This document shows positions 28,201 to 42,400 of a stretch of DNA of 64,000 nucleotides, piece by piece. The stretch is taken from the NCBI RefSeq assembly GCF_964340395.1, contig NC_135553.1, forward strand, positions 11,546,001 to 11,610,000, in the 5' to 3' direction. The position numbers and the translations under genes were made by a program. This DNA is from Glandiceps talaboti (Eukaryota > Hemichordata > Enteropneusta > Spengelidae). Below the pieces are notes generated by a model. That model was given only the letters and a program-made list of their open reading frames with translations, had not been told where the DNA came from and did no database searches. Every line of letters begins with the position of its first letter. Positions within the stretch are counted from its first letter, which is position 1.

Positions 28201-31200
28201 TTTGTTGGGTGCTGATTTTAGAGTGTAGACCAAAAAAATCCATTTGATAGGATGTGTAATGTACCGTATACATGTAGAGTGACACATATACTTTTACCAA
28301 CAGGTGATTCAGTACTGTTCAGGGTGTACAATATTACAGTATATCTAGCCAACAGTTTCAAAAGTGGTCCATTTGCAACTAGTCTAGCATAACAGAATAT
28401 TGAATCTGGTTGGTTGATGATGAGGCAACAGACTTGTAACAAAAATGTAAAAATTAAAAATCAAAGAATCTACCAAGCATTCGACTCTACAAATAGTAAA
28501 TACAACACACTCTAATTTATTGTTGGCCAATATTACAACATGGGAAGATTGATGAATGCTTGATACAAATTTATTCTATTTATCTTGCAGGCTGCATGGA
28601 ATGTTGGCAAACTTACCAGAAGGTCTCAGAGCTAAATTAGAATTAACAGGTCTATTGCCAAATCTGGATGAGATATCACATTTAAGTTTTGAAGAAATGA
28701 TTGCATTGCCAGAAAGCATTGTAAAAAGACTAAATGTAAGGCTTAGCACTTTCTTTTATCTGTGTTCCATTCTGCATACAAATATAATTGAAATTATAAA
28801 ACCTGAAACAAAAGGTCAAAACAAGTCTTACTATTAACACAGCTACATTTCAATGTCTAGCTCAATAAAAATCTCACTAACACCGCTAGAATTTTTTATC
28901 TGACTCAATAAACATCATCACATCGAACAGTGCTACACTTCATCAACAGGAATTTTTGTCAAGCAAGACAATAAAGTGTAGCACTGTTAATAAGCCTTTT
29001 GTTGAGCCAGATGATGTTTTGTTTCAGGTTTTGTGATTTTCATTGTACTACTACAGTATACTCGGTTGAAAAAAACTTTCAAACTACAAAAGGAGATCCT
29101 TGAAAAATAGACAATGTATAGTTTCTTCTCGTACCATAGATTTTATACAATTTCAGTGTTCTCTATGATTTAAAGCTGAAGGTGTTGCTGTCCGCTGGTG
29201 TGAAAAAAATTCATTTTATCTTCTTTTAATTATAAAAGATCTCATTTTGTCTTTTTTTTTCAAGCATGACTTCATAGAACGTGTATCAGCTGAGGAGGCA
29301 ATTGCGCTGTTAATGTTTGCTGGAGAAAGCTCAGAGGCTATATACCACTTATTTGGTTATTTCTCAACAGCTGTGTTTGAAGAAACCTTAATTCTTGCTG
29401 AGGAGATTATTCAGGTAAGACCACAAAGTAATATACAACAGTGGCAATAAAAAACAACAACCTAACTTTAATAGTCATTGAAATAGGTTTAATTTCGTTA
29501 TTTGAACAATTTTTGACAATTTGTCATCAATCACACAGGGGTTTCCTAAGCTCAGATGGAATGCTGGTCAGTAATCAATATCCATTAGGCAAGTCAATAT
29601 CAAAATATGCTCATTGTTGACTACAAACTTGAAAGCATCACTGTAATTTCTGAAGTATTGAAGTAATGGAAAACAATACCTTGTAATAAGGGACGATTGC
29701 ACGGTGTCACACAAGCTGAATAAACGAACTCCATTCATTTAGAGGGGAGGGGGTCTGGAATCAGTGTGACTGCTGATTTTATTTTCACACTTCTAACCAA
29801 ATTTAGAAAACTTTCATACCTTCAACGATAACAGGTTCTGTATTTATCATTGAGATATTGATACTGTAAGTTGATTCAAATTTACTGCTAATGTGATATA
29901 CAGTGATTGGTTTCCACTAATATCTTAATATGTTTACTTTGTTTTTATAGTGCATCAATCGTAGTAATGTGACCACTACAATTTTCACCATGGTTTACAT
30001 CCCCGAGTTTACATCATATTTAAAACATGATGATGTCACACTTGTGAACGTTCGTTTAGGGGAGGGTTTTTTTTTTTAGTGAATGAAGTTTGTTTCTTGA
30101 GCTTGTATGACATTGTGCGATCGTCCCTAACTCAAGTGTGATTAAATTTCAGGAAAGAGGACCGCCACCTAAAGAGTATAATTATGCTGTGGTATCTGCT
30201 TTTGAAAGACACTTTGGAAGACCTAGAACATGGGATGCAGCTGACATTGACCTCCTCCTGCCATTTATAAATGGTCTCAATCCAGAAATTATCAAAAGTT
30301 TGAACAGAGAAGCATTTAATGAAATGTAAGTCTAATGTTAATAATTGTTATTAATTTTAAATCATTTTATTAGTCATCTGATAATTTCATAACATGTGCA
30401 AAATTATGAACAAAAAAGAAAAGTGGATGGTCTTAAACTCGGCTACACTCAAGTGTAGTACTGATAACAGAGCGTCCCTGGTCAGCAAATAAATTTCCAT
30501 GTGTAAAAATATTTAATACACTTGAGAGTATGATAAACATGTAATTTTTCAATGGAAATGCTTGTGAAAATAAATGTTAATTTATAATACATGCAGATTC
30601 CATCTACAACTCAGACATTAAACTTGATTTGAAACTATTCTGTATTGATTTCACTACATTTGATTTGATGGCAAAGTCATTTCAAAGTTCTTTCAAAATG
30701 TTTTCATATTTTTTCCAGAATGAGTACTATTGAATCTGGTGAATTTGAGCCTGAAGGACCAAATCGTCGTGCTACCATACATGCTGCAATGAGACACTGG
30801 GGAAGAGTACCATATTGGGATGCAGAAAAGCTTTTAATGTTTGGTGATTTGACAAAAGATATGACTCCAAATGAACTCAGACAAATCAGTCCTGCAATAG
30901 TAAGTAACAATAAATTATTAATATGTTAGATGGCTGTTCAACAAATTAGAAGAATACAACATGATAATATCATAATCAATAACCACAATGAATTATGTCA
31001 CATGTTTTTAAGCCTAATAGTTTAAATTTGCTCTTCTCAATCCTGTTCAGACACATTGTAAAATGTAAGTATTACATAATTAACTTGTGTACTTGTTCAG
31101 AATGCCATTTACTGTATTCAGTGACACGTGTTTTCACTGTACTTTTTATATCTCTGTGTGGCATGGTATTTGCACCGCAGTGTACGACTGAAAACATTAG

Positions 31201-34200
31201 TTGTATATCTCTATGCAAATGAGCATGCAAGTGTTCCATGTAGACAAAATCACATGAAGGTGCAGCCATATTTTTTAACTTCTTCTTTAAAATTTGCCGT
31301 TTTAGATAAACTATGTAATAATAACAAATACCAGACAGTGCTGATACTTGGGGTACTTCTTCCCAGTCTTATGGTGTTTTCTGGTACACATGTAACTTTG
31401 CTCTCTAAAGTTACAACTGCAGAGAATACCTCAAGTAGCGCACCTTGTAAATATCCAGAGTATGCAACATTCAATTTGACAACTATACCCGGTTATCTTT
31501 GTAGCACTGATATAATTTTGTTGTTCTGTGTAGATAATGGATATTCTTCCAATGATAAGCCAGCATGACTTTCAGCATGCCAGGGGAAGAGTTCTTATGG
31601 ATGTTGTCTTAGAATCCCCAGAGTGGGAATGGTCTGCTGAACAAGTGAAAGGGTAAGTCTCAAATACCATGTTTCAAATTTTGACCCTTAACTACCTTGT
31701 TTTGCATTTTGAGCCTTAAATGCTGACATTGTTGGGTGTACTCAAATGTTATTCCTGATACAATAACTGTATTGGTCCTGATCCAAAGACATCATTGAAA
31801 CTCTTGATTTGATTTAAAGAGTTTGTTTGAATTGTACTTAGCATCTAGCAGGGAAAATTAGTTTTTGTCTAGTCTTGATAACATTCACCACATCCACACT
31901 TCTTCAATTCACTGTTGACACTTTTTGCAACTACGGTCATTCTGTGTTCACCTTAATTCCTCTTATGATATTTACTTTCAGTCTTGGAAATCTAACAAAG
32001 TTTCTTCATGGGAATGAGATTCGCAATCTGCCATCTTCAGTGATTGCTGAGGCAGGTGACAATCTTGTTGAATCAGTGGAAGGCAGAGGATCTGTAAGTC
32101 AGTTTTGAATTATTAAGTATCAAAGACAAATATTTAATGCCAATGCTAAGTACTGATCTTCTAAGAGATAGCCTTGAAGATTAACTCCAGGAATTGGTTT
32201 TTGCTCCGTTTTCACAAGATTTCAGACATCCTAAGGAAACATGTATTTTGATTCCTGTTTTCCTGAATATTATAGCTGACAATGCTGGTGTATTTTTATT
32301 TCTCTTTTAATAGCAAGTTAGAAATCTTGCTGCCAAGGTAGCAGAGTCACTAGGTAACGTTAGGGATTGGAAGAGTGAGGACATCAAGAAACTTGGTCGA
32401 GCTGCCAGTGGACTTAAAGTGACAGATCTAAGAGAGCTACCACCCAGAGAAGTAGCTAAAGCTGTGACTAAATTAGCTCAGAGTGACTTCAGTAAACGAC
32501 AAAGACATGTGATAATGGAGAGGTTTAAAGAAGGGAGAAATGAGACAGAGAAGGTAGTCATAATCACTAAATCAGATGTATTTTAGAAAGAACATGAAGT
32601 GGAGAATGATTTCTACATGTCAACTAGGTGTTTTTTTTCTGGATAAAGACAGGACAAGAATAGCTAAATTATGTATAGGATATAATCATTGTTTTTGCTA
32701 TTAGGTTAAGGAACCCCGAAAACAGATAGGGGAAATATGGTAAAACATGCACAGTTTCCAGTGAATTACACCATAATTTTGGTGGGGAACCCTGGTATAA
32801 TGACAGGGAAACTCAGGTAGATTTTACATGCTTACCTCCCTTAACAAAAACACAGATAATCATAATTTTATAAAGATAGAGTTTGACTGGTATCTGATAA
32901 AATAACAAAGATATAGAACTGCATGAACAGCCTCATTTGTATGTAAACCATATTTGTATGTAAACCATGACTTATTATTTGTTGAAGCCCATATCTGCAA
33001 AGGAAGTGAAACAACTTGGTAACTTAGTGGCTGGACTGAAGACTTCAGATTTCAAGAAGATGAATGCTGAAGATATACAGGAGTCTTTATCTACTCTTAG
33101 GGAAGCTTCACAAAAGATGGGGAGAACCCAAAAGTTTGAAATCATTAACAAGGTATTTGAGTCATTTCCTTGTTAATTTTGTTTTGTGTTGTCATTTCTT
33201 TTAGAAGAGAACCAGTACATCGGTATTCACATGCACTTTTCTTTAAAATGTTACAAGTATATGCAATCACTAAATCATGATACACCATAAACTGTCCTTA
33301 TACCATGACTGTGACTTACATAACTGTGACCTCTTAGACATCTGCTAAAACTGTGCTGAACTTTACAAGATTGTACCCTTACTATATTTATATTATGTCC
33401 TAGTGCAAAGCTCTCTGACCGGAAGTAGATGTTCTACCTTTGGCTAATTTGTCATTGTAAATCATGGCAGTTGTTCGATCCACACATGTGCATGCCTTGG
33501 GGTCCTACCCTACAAAAGTCCAGCAAGTAACCTACTAGGGATGTTCAAATAATACTTTGTTTGTAATCAGAAGGAATTTTTCCCCAAGTGAAATCAAGTA
33601 TCATGTAATATAAAATAAATTTAACATAGTGGTAATGACTTGGTAGAGACAGCCTATGTAGTGATGACGAGATGACTTGTGTTTGGCGACCACTAAATCC
33701 AGGCATGCATATCATGAACTTTAAATGTTTTTGGGTTTTTTTTTAGCTGAAACACAGTAAAGGTGGTGTTGCTGAGAAGATAGTTGAAATGGGGAGCCTA
33801 GCAAGAGAAATACCTTTGAAGTCACTGGAGAATGTGTCCATGGCAAATATGGGATGGGACATGACTGACGATGAAGGAAATATGACAAACTCAGATGAAC
33901 CTCCTGTATCTGGTGCTGGCAAAATTCCATGGAGTCGGGGCCAGGTATGTTAAACACCAGCAAGTATTCCCAGAAATAGTTATCCAAACAGCTAGGGTAT
34001 CACAAGGAAAAGATATATCCCCAAAATGGATTTGTTGATACAGCTGTGGTGTAGATATAGACTATTACAGTGGTTTAAATAACTTGAAATTTGTTTTGTC
34101 AGGAATTTCATGAGATGAATGTATTTGTTGGACATGTGTAGTTTGCATAACCAGCTTTACTGGTTAGTGTGTATTACAATATTGATCCAGACATACAGAC

Positions 34201-36385
34201 ACCGAATCATCAAATCAGGCAAAGAAAATCTTGTCATTATGTTTCATCAGTTGTATTGATTCTTTTATATATAACATAGCAAAGAGCTTTAGAAATGCAC
34301 ATATTTTTTAATACACTAACTGACTGGCTCAGAACATTAGGATTTTAACTTTTTAAATGGCAAATGTGGAAAATTGTATTGTTAAGTTATGCAGGTGAAG
34401 TTCAGCATGATGCTTTGAGTTTGTGTTCCCTTTCTTCAAATTGTTTGTTACATTGTGATATTTCCACCAAATGAATGTCTTTTGAGAGTACTGATTGCAT
34501 TTCTTTATTCTTAGAGTATGAAGTTGTTTAGAGAGGTGGTCAAGAAAGACATGTATGAGGGAGGACTTGAGACAGTATCTGCTGATGATATTAGGTGAGA
34601 ATAGTATTTCAGTTATCAAAACACAGAAGAGTTGAGCTATTAAGTTAAAAAAACAAAACTTGCTGAGGTGTGAAACTATTAATGAAAGATTCCAGCCATG
34701 TTTGTACTTATTTACTGCTAGCTTTGCTATTTGGGACACTGTGGATTGGTGTTTTTGGCAAAACCTCAGGAGAAAACAATTTTATTTGAGTTAAATATTC
34801 CACACTTACATGGAATGGATGGTGCTGTCTTTAAATTGATCAAAGTTCAATGACCAGTACTTTTAATATTTATCATACCAAATATGCTGCAGTTTTCATA
34901 TTACCACTCACTGTCTCTAATTGATAAAACCACGCAGAAACCAATCAGAAACTGCACATAGTACTTTTAAGATAGCAAGATTAAATGAATACAGCTTCTT
35001 GCAACATGTTGTCCAGAAATGAAATGAACTAATGTGCTACCATGTACACATCAAATGCAGATATCAAATTTTTGACACCCATATGTCTGTGCCTAATTGC
35101 AGTACGTTTAATTGGTTGATTTTGTTCACACTAAATGAAGCATGAAATTGCAATCAAGTTATCTTGAAAGTGTGGCACACACAGTTTCTTATTGGTTTCT
35201 GCATGGTTAAATCAAACAGCCAGTGAACAGTAATCAGCAATGTTCTGTAATTTAAGCGAAACTAATTGTGTTCCTTCAATGCAATTTATAGTTTTGCAAT
35301 ACAGTATTAAACATACCATTAATGTACTTGGATGTATGTTCAGTGTCACTAATACGTCTCAGTGACACAAAATCAAGATACTCATAAAGACATTCTTTGA
35401 GTCATGACTTTTTTTTTTAATTTTTTGGTCCTGATGTTGTCTTTAGTTTTATGGGAACTCTTGCATTGGGCATGACTTGTAAGGACATTGATGGATTGTT
35501 CGATGACAGTATTTTATCTATAGCCAGTTCTATGATGAAGCAGTCAGGTTGGACAGATAGACAGGTAGGGACAGCCTGCATCCCTCACTCCCCCTCCTCC
35601 CCCACACAATAAGTGTTGCCAGACTTAAAAAGTAGGATGTTACCTTTTGAGATACTAAAAGTAAAGTTATTCTATCAGTGATTTTATAACATTATTTTAT
35701 TTATTGAATAATAATTATTTTGACTATACTACATAGTTCTCAGTGTTTGTCACCCAAGAAATCTAGTGAGTGCCATTCATCATGGGTCCAGTGTTAATTG
35801 TTAATGCAGGAGGAAACCAGAATATCCACAGAAAACTGCTGCTGTTCTGTAAAGTCAAATAGAATGACTCTCTCCTTGCTTACAGTGTGGCAAATTTAAG
35901 TAAACCAAACTCGAAACCAAACCACAGTGGGGGCCAGGCCATCAACTGTCATTACTTGTCTATATTGTTACATTTATATGCATTGTATAGCATGAAAGGT
36001 TGCAATAGCCAAGCTTACTTACAACCAGTAAGCTGTGTATACAAAGTCTGATTTGATTTGACAAGTATTATGAAAATAAAATAAAGAAAATGCACTGCAG
36101 AGATAGACTGACAAATGCATTCTCATTGTCCTAGAATCACCATTTGAAATTGGGAGTAGTGCATTTATACATTTATTTAACACTTTATTTTGTTATCCAT
36201 TGACATTTACATTCCTTTTTTTTATCAAACAGCTGTCTTGTTTGGCAGATAAAATTCGCAGATCAATGACAAAGGACAATCAGAACTTTACAGCTACTTT
36301 CACAGATAGTGATGTTGTGCTTCTGACTGGTCAGTTACTGAAGAAATTCTCGTGAGTATATAATATACCGGTATATACATACATC

Positions 36386-36416
<31 letters not shown>

Positions 36417-39400
36417 ACACATACACACATATAATCACTCCGTTGTTTTTCATATTTAGAGAATGCATTGTATACAGTGGGTCACTAGGTTTTGTGTTCC
36501 ACTTCATATTTCATAACATACACAAAAATTTCAACAAATTACTGTTGTAAGATTTTTGGAGTAATATTATTATTAGTTAGGAATAAAGTCAGAAATATTA
36601 ATCTTGATATCCTGCAGTAAAGTAGAAAAAGAAAGTTAGAAAGTATTAGCGAAATAATAATATCGATAGTCATAGTCAATTTTTTTATGTGCAGATATCC
36701 CTACCTCAGACTAGATCTCCTTGTTCCAACCAAAGGTGGGAGGATTTGTTACACAAAGGAGGGGAAAAGTTTAGGACCCTTGTTCATGTACTTTGAACTT
36801 AAATTTCAGGAGATAGAGTTTCAGGTTGAGACCTCTTGTAGGTTGTCTAAATCAGGCGTCAGTACTGGTCGCTTGTGGACATCAAGTCCCGATTCTTCAA
36901 GTTAGGAGGATTTATCATGCCTATGTGAGCATAAATGAGCATAAGTCTTAAGAGAAGTACTTATTTAGTTATAGCCAGATTGTGAGTATTTTTTCAAATG
37001 ACCAAAATTATTTTGATGTACAGGTTAGAAGAGATATCAAACATACCAGCTGAAGAGAGAGAGATAGCTTATACCAGTATAGGTCAGGAGAAGTTAGATG
37101 ATGTAAAAGCAGAGAAAAGAAGGAAGTTAGCAAGTCAGGTGTTGCTGGATAGGGTAGGCATGAAATTAGACTAGTGGGGAATATAAAGAAATAATTTATT
37201 GTTGGTGCAATGTTTCATCTAAATCTGTAATATACATTTGTGGTGTATGTCTAAACATGCACTGACTCAGGCAGGTATGTGTTTTTAATAGATTGTCATA
37301 GGACCACTAATCTCCTGTATTTCCATATCAATTATTACAGTACAGTCTGTTACATGTATCAGTGTTTGATAAGTAGTAATATTTGATGGAAGGACATTTG
37401 AAAGTTATGTTTGCTATGCTAATGTAGCTGATTTTCAAGATTCATGTATGTGTCAAACTGAGTCTGTATGGAGGATTCAGGATGAGCGTGCAGTTTCAAT
37501 GAGATGAGACTTTAAGTTCAGTGATGCTGGCTACAAAATTTGTTAAGATAGACACAACAAAGATAGCAGAGATTGACCTCTCACTGTGAAAGTGTTTCGT
37601 TGTGTGGTCACTGTAAAATTAGGTATTTGAATGTAACATGTACACTCTACCAAGTCCAATAGTAGTAGTGGCAAGTGCATGCTGAACTTGGTATCTCATC
37701 TCACTGAAACTAAATGCTCATCCTGAATCCCCGGTGATTTCTTTATTAGGGGAAGGACACAGTTGACACTGAGATTGACAGTGAGGACATGGATGTGTTG
37801 GGTTGTATGATGTGTGACCTACAGCCTACAGATCTAGAGAGATTGACCAGTGATGCTTTCAGCAATGTGTTATATGATATGCAGACATGTTGCTTGTCCA
37901 CAGAACAGAGAGACACTGCCAGGCAACATATAGAAAATAATCTAGGGTAAGTCTATATTTACGTGGACTGATCTTTGGTTAATTTTATTCAGTTGACTGC
38001 CATATTACTTCATTTTCCATGTCTCTATAGGGGTTAAGCCAAGAAACAAAAAAATACACTTTACATTCTAAAATATGTAATACTTATATGGTGGAACAGG
38101 CAAACCAGTTGTTTGCATTCCTTTGGGTTGGAAAGTTTCAAGAGTGCCATTTAAGCACCATTGACAAAGAGATAAAAACACTTCAAACTGTTGATGGCAA
38201 GGACATGTACATAACTTTAAAAACAAAAGTCACTGGTATAAAGGAACTATAGAGGGCAGCAGATATTTAAGCATAACTCTCTTTATAATCAGCATAAAAA
38301 CAAAAGAATCATAACGGTCATCAATGGAGTATCATTACAATTTAACAACTAGGCACTATTCCCAAAGTTCTCCATAGTTAATTTTTTTTATCAAACTGAT
38401 ATCAAGGTATTGCTGGAGGAGTACAAAATTCACATTTGAATCAGGATCAGAGTTGTATTGTGTTCTGTTCAAAAGATTACTGCAGGCGGAACCCTCTTAT
38501 TTGTTTATTTTCTTTCAAAATTCTAATCTTTTGTAATTATTTGATTCACTTTGTGCAGAGAGACTAGTACATGGCAGAGTACTGATATTGTAAGTGTTGG
38601 AACTTTGATGACCACCTTTGGCAATGAAACTGCAAACATTGATCAGGTATGTCTAGACACGCACTTTCATTGGCATTATTTAATACTTTAAAATATACAA
38701 TGATGATTTTGATTACTACATTTACCAAAGATGACACAGGAATTGTAAACATATAAAAATTGTCATATATATCATATGTCTAATGTCACAATAGGCAGTT
38801 TTAAAAATACATGTGCCTGGCAAAGAATGATAAAAACCAAAATGAAATGCTAAATCTGTTATTCACTTTTTGATAGACTGAGTTTGCAGTTGTTGCAGAG
38901 GAGATCATGGCCGAGTTTGCTGGGTTTAGAGATAGTACAGAAGAATGTGCCAGAGAATTGAAAGAATTAGATGAGACAACTGGTGATGATGCTGAAGCAT
39001 TCAGGAGTGTGGCTATCTCTGCTAAACATGCACTAGTGGAAGATGCTCAGAGTCAGTCACCTGCTAGGAAGAAAAGAGGTGTGTGTGTCTTTTGATAGTA
39101 GTAGGTGGATGAAATGTCTGAAATGGCTTCGGCTAGTGAGAATATTTTCAATCAACATGCTATCAACTAGCAGCAAACTAAGATAGATACAAACTAAAAG
39201 TATTGCTGTTGCATGATGTAGATTACACGAGTGGGTGATACATAGCAATGCCTTGGTCTTGTGGACATAATCATATGTAAACACTGGATATGGTTGAATG
39301 TGCTGCCATAAGGAAAACTTGCTTCCAGCAATGCCACCCTACTGTGAGAGTAATTACATAAATGGTCATTGATAGCTCTTATCAACATGTTGCAATGATA

Positions 39401-42400
39401 ATAGTTATAGTGTGCATTAGTATCTGTGTTACATAATTTGCTGATTGACGTTTGATTTTCCATTATTGTAATTCTTGGTAAGGAAGACCATGATTTTCAT
39501 TGTCAGCTACAAAAAGTTTGACCTTTAATTGAAATGTAATGAATGACAAGTTCGACTATACCAAATTTCCCATTATACCCAAGGCTCTATATTCAAACAA
39601 ACATCCATTTCAAATTGAAAGGAAAAACACAAGGATTTGAAAACCAGTGTTTTGTATGTTGATATACACAATTTAATGTCTAACTTTTAGAAAATCAAGT
39701 GGGGAAATGTGAAAAGAAAGTTGGCTTACATTACATAGTACTATTTTGAAATCAAGTCTTGCATGCACTGCCCAGCACCCTCAGTGCCATGGTGTGTGTC
39801 CTATCCACTAGTGTGGTATTCTAAGGAAATAAAAGTTACTTTTGTGACTGACTAATGACTACTTTTTACAAATTACAGCAACGTACTCCCCTACTTGTGA
39901 TGAGATTGAAATTCTTGGAGAAGGCAATGTTGCCTGGACTATTGAAGAACTGACTGCTATGGATACTGTAGAGTTTGACAATTGTGCAGAAACTTTAGGC
40001 CAAGTAGAGAGTTTTAGTGGGGAACAGCTAGACGCACTGCTTGAGAAAGCCAAGGAAGTAAGCACTAAATGTAAAAAAAAAACCTGTCTTTGGTTACTGT
40101 TTCCAACTCTGGTTTCTTACCAATTTACTACCTAACATATGCTTTGATTTGTGCCCACAGTGGTAAACTTGTGCAAAACATGGCCAGTAATATGTTAATG
40201 TGTGCACACATTGACCAGTTCTGGGAGTCTTCTGTCCCAGTTACTGTACAATTAATTTAAAGCTGTGCTTGCTACAACTGGCACATATTTTGAAACTGTT
40301 TTGTATAATGACTTAAGTCATAATAGCGTACACCCTGAACAGGATTGAATCATCTGTGAGTAATAAAAATTTTTGTAGCAATACATATATGGTGCAATAT
40401 ATCTTATCAAATTGATTTTGGATGTACACACAAAAATCAACACCATAATGAATTACATTTTGATAATACTTTACTATCTACAGATAACATAGACCTCTAA
40501 TTAACATGTACAATATCTAATTATTGGTATTTTGATAATTTTCAGTGAATATATTGTTGGTTGTCTGATTGAAAAAACTAATACCCCGGTTACAGCTCAT
40601 GCATGAGGTTTAATACTTGATATACCCCCAGGTAGTACTGTAGTCACAATTCTTGCAACCACTATTTTATGTTTCTAGAGTTGGGGACCAGCAAACGATA
40701 TGATACCTACTGAAATACAACAATTAGGAAGGATTGCCAGCAGATTTAGTGTCAGTGAGATAATGCAACTGAATCTAACTGACAATGATGCAGTCTATAG
40801 CATTGCTATCTATGATGACTGGACACCAGAACAGGTAAAGTATGCCTAGTTCATTCATTCCAAAGTCTTTTCTTGATATATATTCTTTTGCAAATGAGTC
40901 GGACAATGAAACAAAGTTTGGTTATACATGATAATTTATTTGCTAAAACTTTCAAATGTTTGGGCCCTTCACAGGAGATCTTTCTCAGGGAGGTAAAAGG
41001 AATATGGTGAACTCAGAAAATGTGAAAAGGGATAAACTAAAATGAGCTGTACAAAAATGCTACCTAGAAAATGATGAAAAGAGAGTTTGAAATGGTTAGA
41101 ATAAAGAATGGAGATGGTAAAAACAAAAGCCAGGTTTAAAAAAATTAGATACAGAAATAAAAACTGTTCAAAACATACATTAGAAACTAAATGGGTTGAA
41201 GACAGTCTCCTAATGATGAATGGCAAAATATTGGTCTACTTAGTTCCAAATAGTGGCAGTTTCAAGAAATGATAGATGGTGATTTACTTATTTCAAGTAT
41301 CTTGTGTTTTGAAATTTGTCTTCAGAATGTTCAAATTTGTGAAGACTATAATGTATATCTGTGATTAACATTGTCTCTTTTCGTACAGCTAACAGCAGCA
41401 TTTGAAAGTTATCTTGCCCTGAATGGTGGTTCAACAGATTCATTTGATGGAGCAATTCTTGTGGCATTAGCAAACTTTGTTTGTGGTATGTCAGCTGCCC
41501 ATATTTCATCACTGCCAAGTAGTAGTTATGGGTATGTAAAACTTTGTTTTATTATTTCGGTCTACCTTATAACTTTTTCTGTGGTGGGGTAAAGATGGCT
41601 GCAAATTTCAAAAATGTTTTTTAAAAAAACCAAAGAGAATAAGTCAAGTTTTTGAATACACATGCAGTACTTTTTGTAATGATATGTACCTTCTCTATTT
41701 TTATTTTTTTTTGGTTCCGGTCTCTTTCATGATTGTAACACACCTCCATGCAATTATCCAGCAACTTATGACCATTCAGAAAGGTTCTCATTTACTGGCC
41801 ACATTGGAGATATCATCACTTCATATACAATCATGTATTAAAAGGACTATAAATTGCTATATATAACAAATCACTTTGGACTGTTGTTACCGATCAAATT
41901 CACTGTGTTGTATGCCATGCGGGAGGAGGGGGATGCTAAATAGTTCACAATGATATAGCGAGTCTTCAAAGGGAGTTAGGTGAAGAACATCAGAATCACT
42001 AACCATTGATGATACAAGATGGTTATAGTCAATGGGCCTCCAGGTGAAAAACAATTTTTTTTATTTAAGTCAAAATGATATAAAGTTAATAAACTAGGTT
42101 TTTATTGAGAGTTATGACATAGTAAGGGATAGGGCCAAGGAAAAGTTTGATCTGTGACAAATTGTCATGCACCAGTGGTGCATCCTCAGAGAGCACACTA
42201 ACTATTGCAATGATCTTTATACTATACTACAATAAGAAAAGTTACTGAAAATGCTTACAATTGAAAATGAAAGTTTTATATTTGTATTCTTTACAACAGT
42301 GAAGCTGCAGCTAGTGTTGGTGAGTTATTGAACTGCGACACTACTCGGTGGACTGCATTCAAGTCACATGCTGTGAGTGAATATGGAGAAATCAGTAGTT

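Noticed and set aside
31128-31568. 146-codon open frame on the plus strand
   Set aside because: Lies over intron 8 and a repeat copy, and runs into exon 9 in a different frame from the gene.
34353-34739. 128-codon minus-strand frame
   Set aside because: Overlaps exon 14 of the plus-strand gene in antisense; no domain and no splice partners.
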